A stretch of 64,000 nt of DNA from the NCBI RefSeq assembly GCF_039555335.1, contig NC_092642.1, forward strand, positions 9,558,752 through 9,622,751. The letters run 5' to 3'. Positions 63,301 to 64,000 of this stretch are shown here, piece by piece. The position numbers were made by a program, and so were the translations under genes. How positions within the stretch are numbered: the stretch's first letter is position 1; each line of letters begins with the position of its first letter. The notes under the pieces were generated by a model, which worked only from the letters and a program-made list of their open reading frames with translations, was not told the DNA's origin and searched no databases. This DNA is from Amphiura filiformis. Lineage: Eukaryota; Echinodermata; Ophiuroidea; Amphilepidida; Amphiuridae.

Positions 63301-63482
63301 GTGTCTTAGACCTGTTATCTAATGGTTTCAGTTGTCCCTTTCTACCTCCTCTTGCTGACGGCTGCCTATAATTATTGTAGCTAAACTCTGACATCCGTAC
63401 ACTCCCTGGACGATTTGTCCTTGGTGCTATAGTACTGGAACCCGGTCTTGCTGTGTTAAGACCAAACATGGATGCATCCTCC
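60252..63482 (-). CDS. Unrecognised gene, C-terminal 245 residues in five exons
   Basis: Exons in order on the minus strand: 63482-63264, 62629-62485, 62253-62128, 61686-61575, 60388-60252. All junctions are GT-AG and phases agree (1/2, 2/0, 0/0, 0/1, 1/stop). The predicted tail has no globular domain: it is rich in Ser, Pro, Gly, Asn and Arg, with pieces such as ARPGSSTIAPRTNRPGSVR, SARGGRKGQLKPLDNRSKTP, SRNATLPPIEVSS and a duplicated KPPGSA. It looks disordered and basic. The first exon here is internal (phase 1 acceptor), so the start lies past the window end. I do not recognise the family. The gene is convergent with RACK1. Confidence 0.75.
60642..61334 (-). mobile_element. Penelope-like retroelement remnant with inverted 3' end
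   Basis: A 14-bp target duplication TTACCTTCTGTATA (60628-60641 and 61335-61348) brackets the insert. On the minus strand a broken frame reads SYMGETP (GIY-YIG type YIGET), SGHHFDTKDVRILDREQRWF, then after a 2-base loss GVKEAIWVRAEQPSLNRGGG. This is the C-terminal endonuclease style of Penelope-like and related retroelements. The 3' piece (about 150-190 bases including AATTTAAATCTGGTTAACCAGAC-like ends) is repeated inverted at the other side, and inverted terminal copies are known in Penelope elements. Not functional. Confidence 0.7.
61575..61686 (-). CDS. Unrecognised gene, penultimate exon
   Basis: DDMPTFGGRRSSTPQ then LKPPGSANTMHKPPGSAT. The KPPGSA unit is a short internal duplication at DNA level (CTGAACCAGGTGGTTTA twice on the plus strand). 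Donor GTGAGT. Confidence 0.75.
62128..62253 (-). CDS. Unrecognised gene, third visible exon
   Basis: Exactly 42 codons, phase 0 at both ends: KFRISSAVVDDRGLRPRNNA, YNAFAVDSRPNTTHTFR. A symmetric exon that could be skipped without a frameshift. Confidence 0.75.
62485..62629 (-). CDS. Unrecognised gene, second visible exon
   Basis: TANDRLGSPPHPAASPTNNH, RNATLPPIEVSSQEN, FPMRPL. One base completes Ile from the previous exon. Acceptor CCTTGTGCAG, donor GTAGGT. Confidence 0.75.
63264..63482 (-). CDS. Unrecognised gene, first visible exon (internal)
   Basis: Begins after acceptor CTAATATAG in phase 1, reads EDASMFGLNTARPGSS and on to KEGMITGKR. A Met (MFGLN) lies early, so translation could in principle begin here, but the open frame continues to the acceptor without a stop, which favours an internal exon. 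Confidence 0.65.
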
Positions 63483-63540
63483 CTATATTAGGAGAAAGAG
63501 AAGATAATTTAAATATATCAATTAGTATTGCTTTATCTTA

Positions 63541-63847
63541 GGGAACAACCCAAAAGTTCGATGAAGCCCTATAAACGTAAGTCCTTTCGTTAGAAGGCTT
63601 ACCCCCTTCCCCCTCCCCTCTAACGTAAGTGTCAAATATCGAAAATTCCCACCCGTATTCATTGGGCACTCTATATTTATTTTAAATCATTTTGAAGCAA
63701 CCACTGTAAAATGTCAATATCGTACTTCAGAAAATCCTTAAAAAAAGATCAACTTTGACCGATGTTTTAACTACTTCTTTACAAACGTAATCGGACTTTT
63801 TGACCCCCCTCCCTTATAGGGCTTCATCGAACTTTTGGATTGTTCCC
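63541..63847. mobile_element. 307-bp Harbinger-type MITE (TTA duplication)
   Basis: GGGAACAACCCAAAAGTTCG and CGAACTTTTGGATTGTTCCC are inverted ends (about 35 bp in all, one mismatch region), flanked by TTA at 63538-63540 and 63848-63850. It lies in the upstream intron of the minus-strand gene. The CTCCCCTCTAACGTAAG region has no coding role. Confidence 0.85.
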
Positions 63848-64000
63848 TTATACTATAGATGTAAAAGATGTAGAATCACCCGACATGAAATTCAGCAATA
63901 ATTGGAGCTGTGCAGAGTTTGGTAGGGCAGTATTATATAGAACTTTTATGTTATATCACTACATACATTCTAGACAGTTCACTGGTAGTTTTTACCATCC

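Overview
The window is eukaryotic genomic DNA: spliced genes, large AT-rich introns, and dense transposon and tandem-repeat content. Gene style, repeat style and the RACK1 protein suggest an invertebrate, probably a marine deuterostome such as an echinoderm or hemichordate. That placement is an inference; no species call is possible from the sequence alone.

Layout. (1) About 1-18,660 has no credible host gene. It is a giant satellite-like array built from submonomers with ETS-like (CCGGAAGTG) and DR1 nuclear-receptor-like (TGACCTTTGACCCC) motifs. The array is in one orientation up to about 11,040 and in the opposite orientation afterwards. It is punctuated by perfect hairpins and polypurine tracts, interrupted by a 1.8-kb hAT-like transposon (8-bp target duplication) and by a ~103-bp tandem array full of AGGTCA half-sites. 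(2) 18,660-22,600 is mostly non-coding, with a 574-bp palindromic element. (3) 22,600-49,870 (+) is a complete RACK1 gene: a pyrimidine-tract 5' end, seven coding exons with consistent phases and canonical splice sites (317 residues), stop at 49,264 and AATAAA at 49,849. Its introns hold transposons, a 54-bp tandem array and, most notably, nine copies of two related ~129-nt families with the sequence and folding features of H/ACA small nucleolar RNAs. (4) 49,900-60,250 is intergenic or 3' UTR, rich in MITEs. (5) 60,252-63,482 (-) holds the last five coding exons (245 residues) of an unrecognised gene with a basic, Ser/Pro/Gly-rich tail; its 5' part lies beyond the window. One of its introns contains a Penelope-like GIY-YIG retroelement remnant.

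How things fit together. RACK1 is a ribosome-associated WD40 protein, and in vertebrates its introns host snoRNAs. Here the introns carry repeated H/ACA-like units; the 3' pocket of one family fits a 28S rRNA site. Several copies arose by local duplication inside intron 5, and one duplicate preserves the empty site of a transposon present in the other. This intronic RNA set is the best candidate for an undescribed system. The DR1/ETS array is the second.
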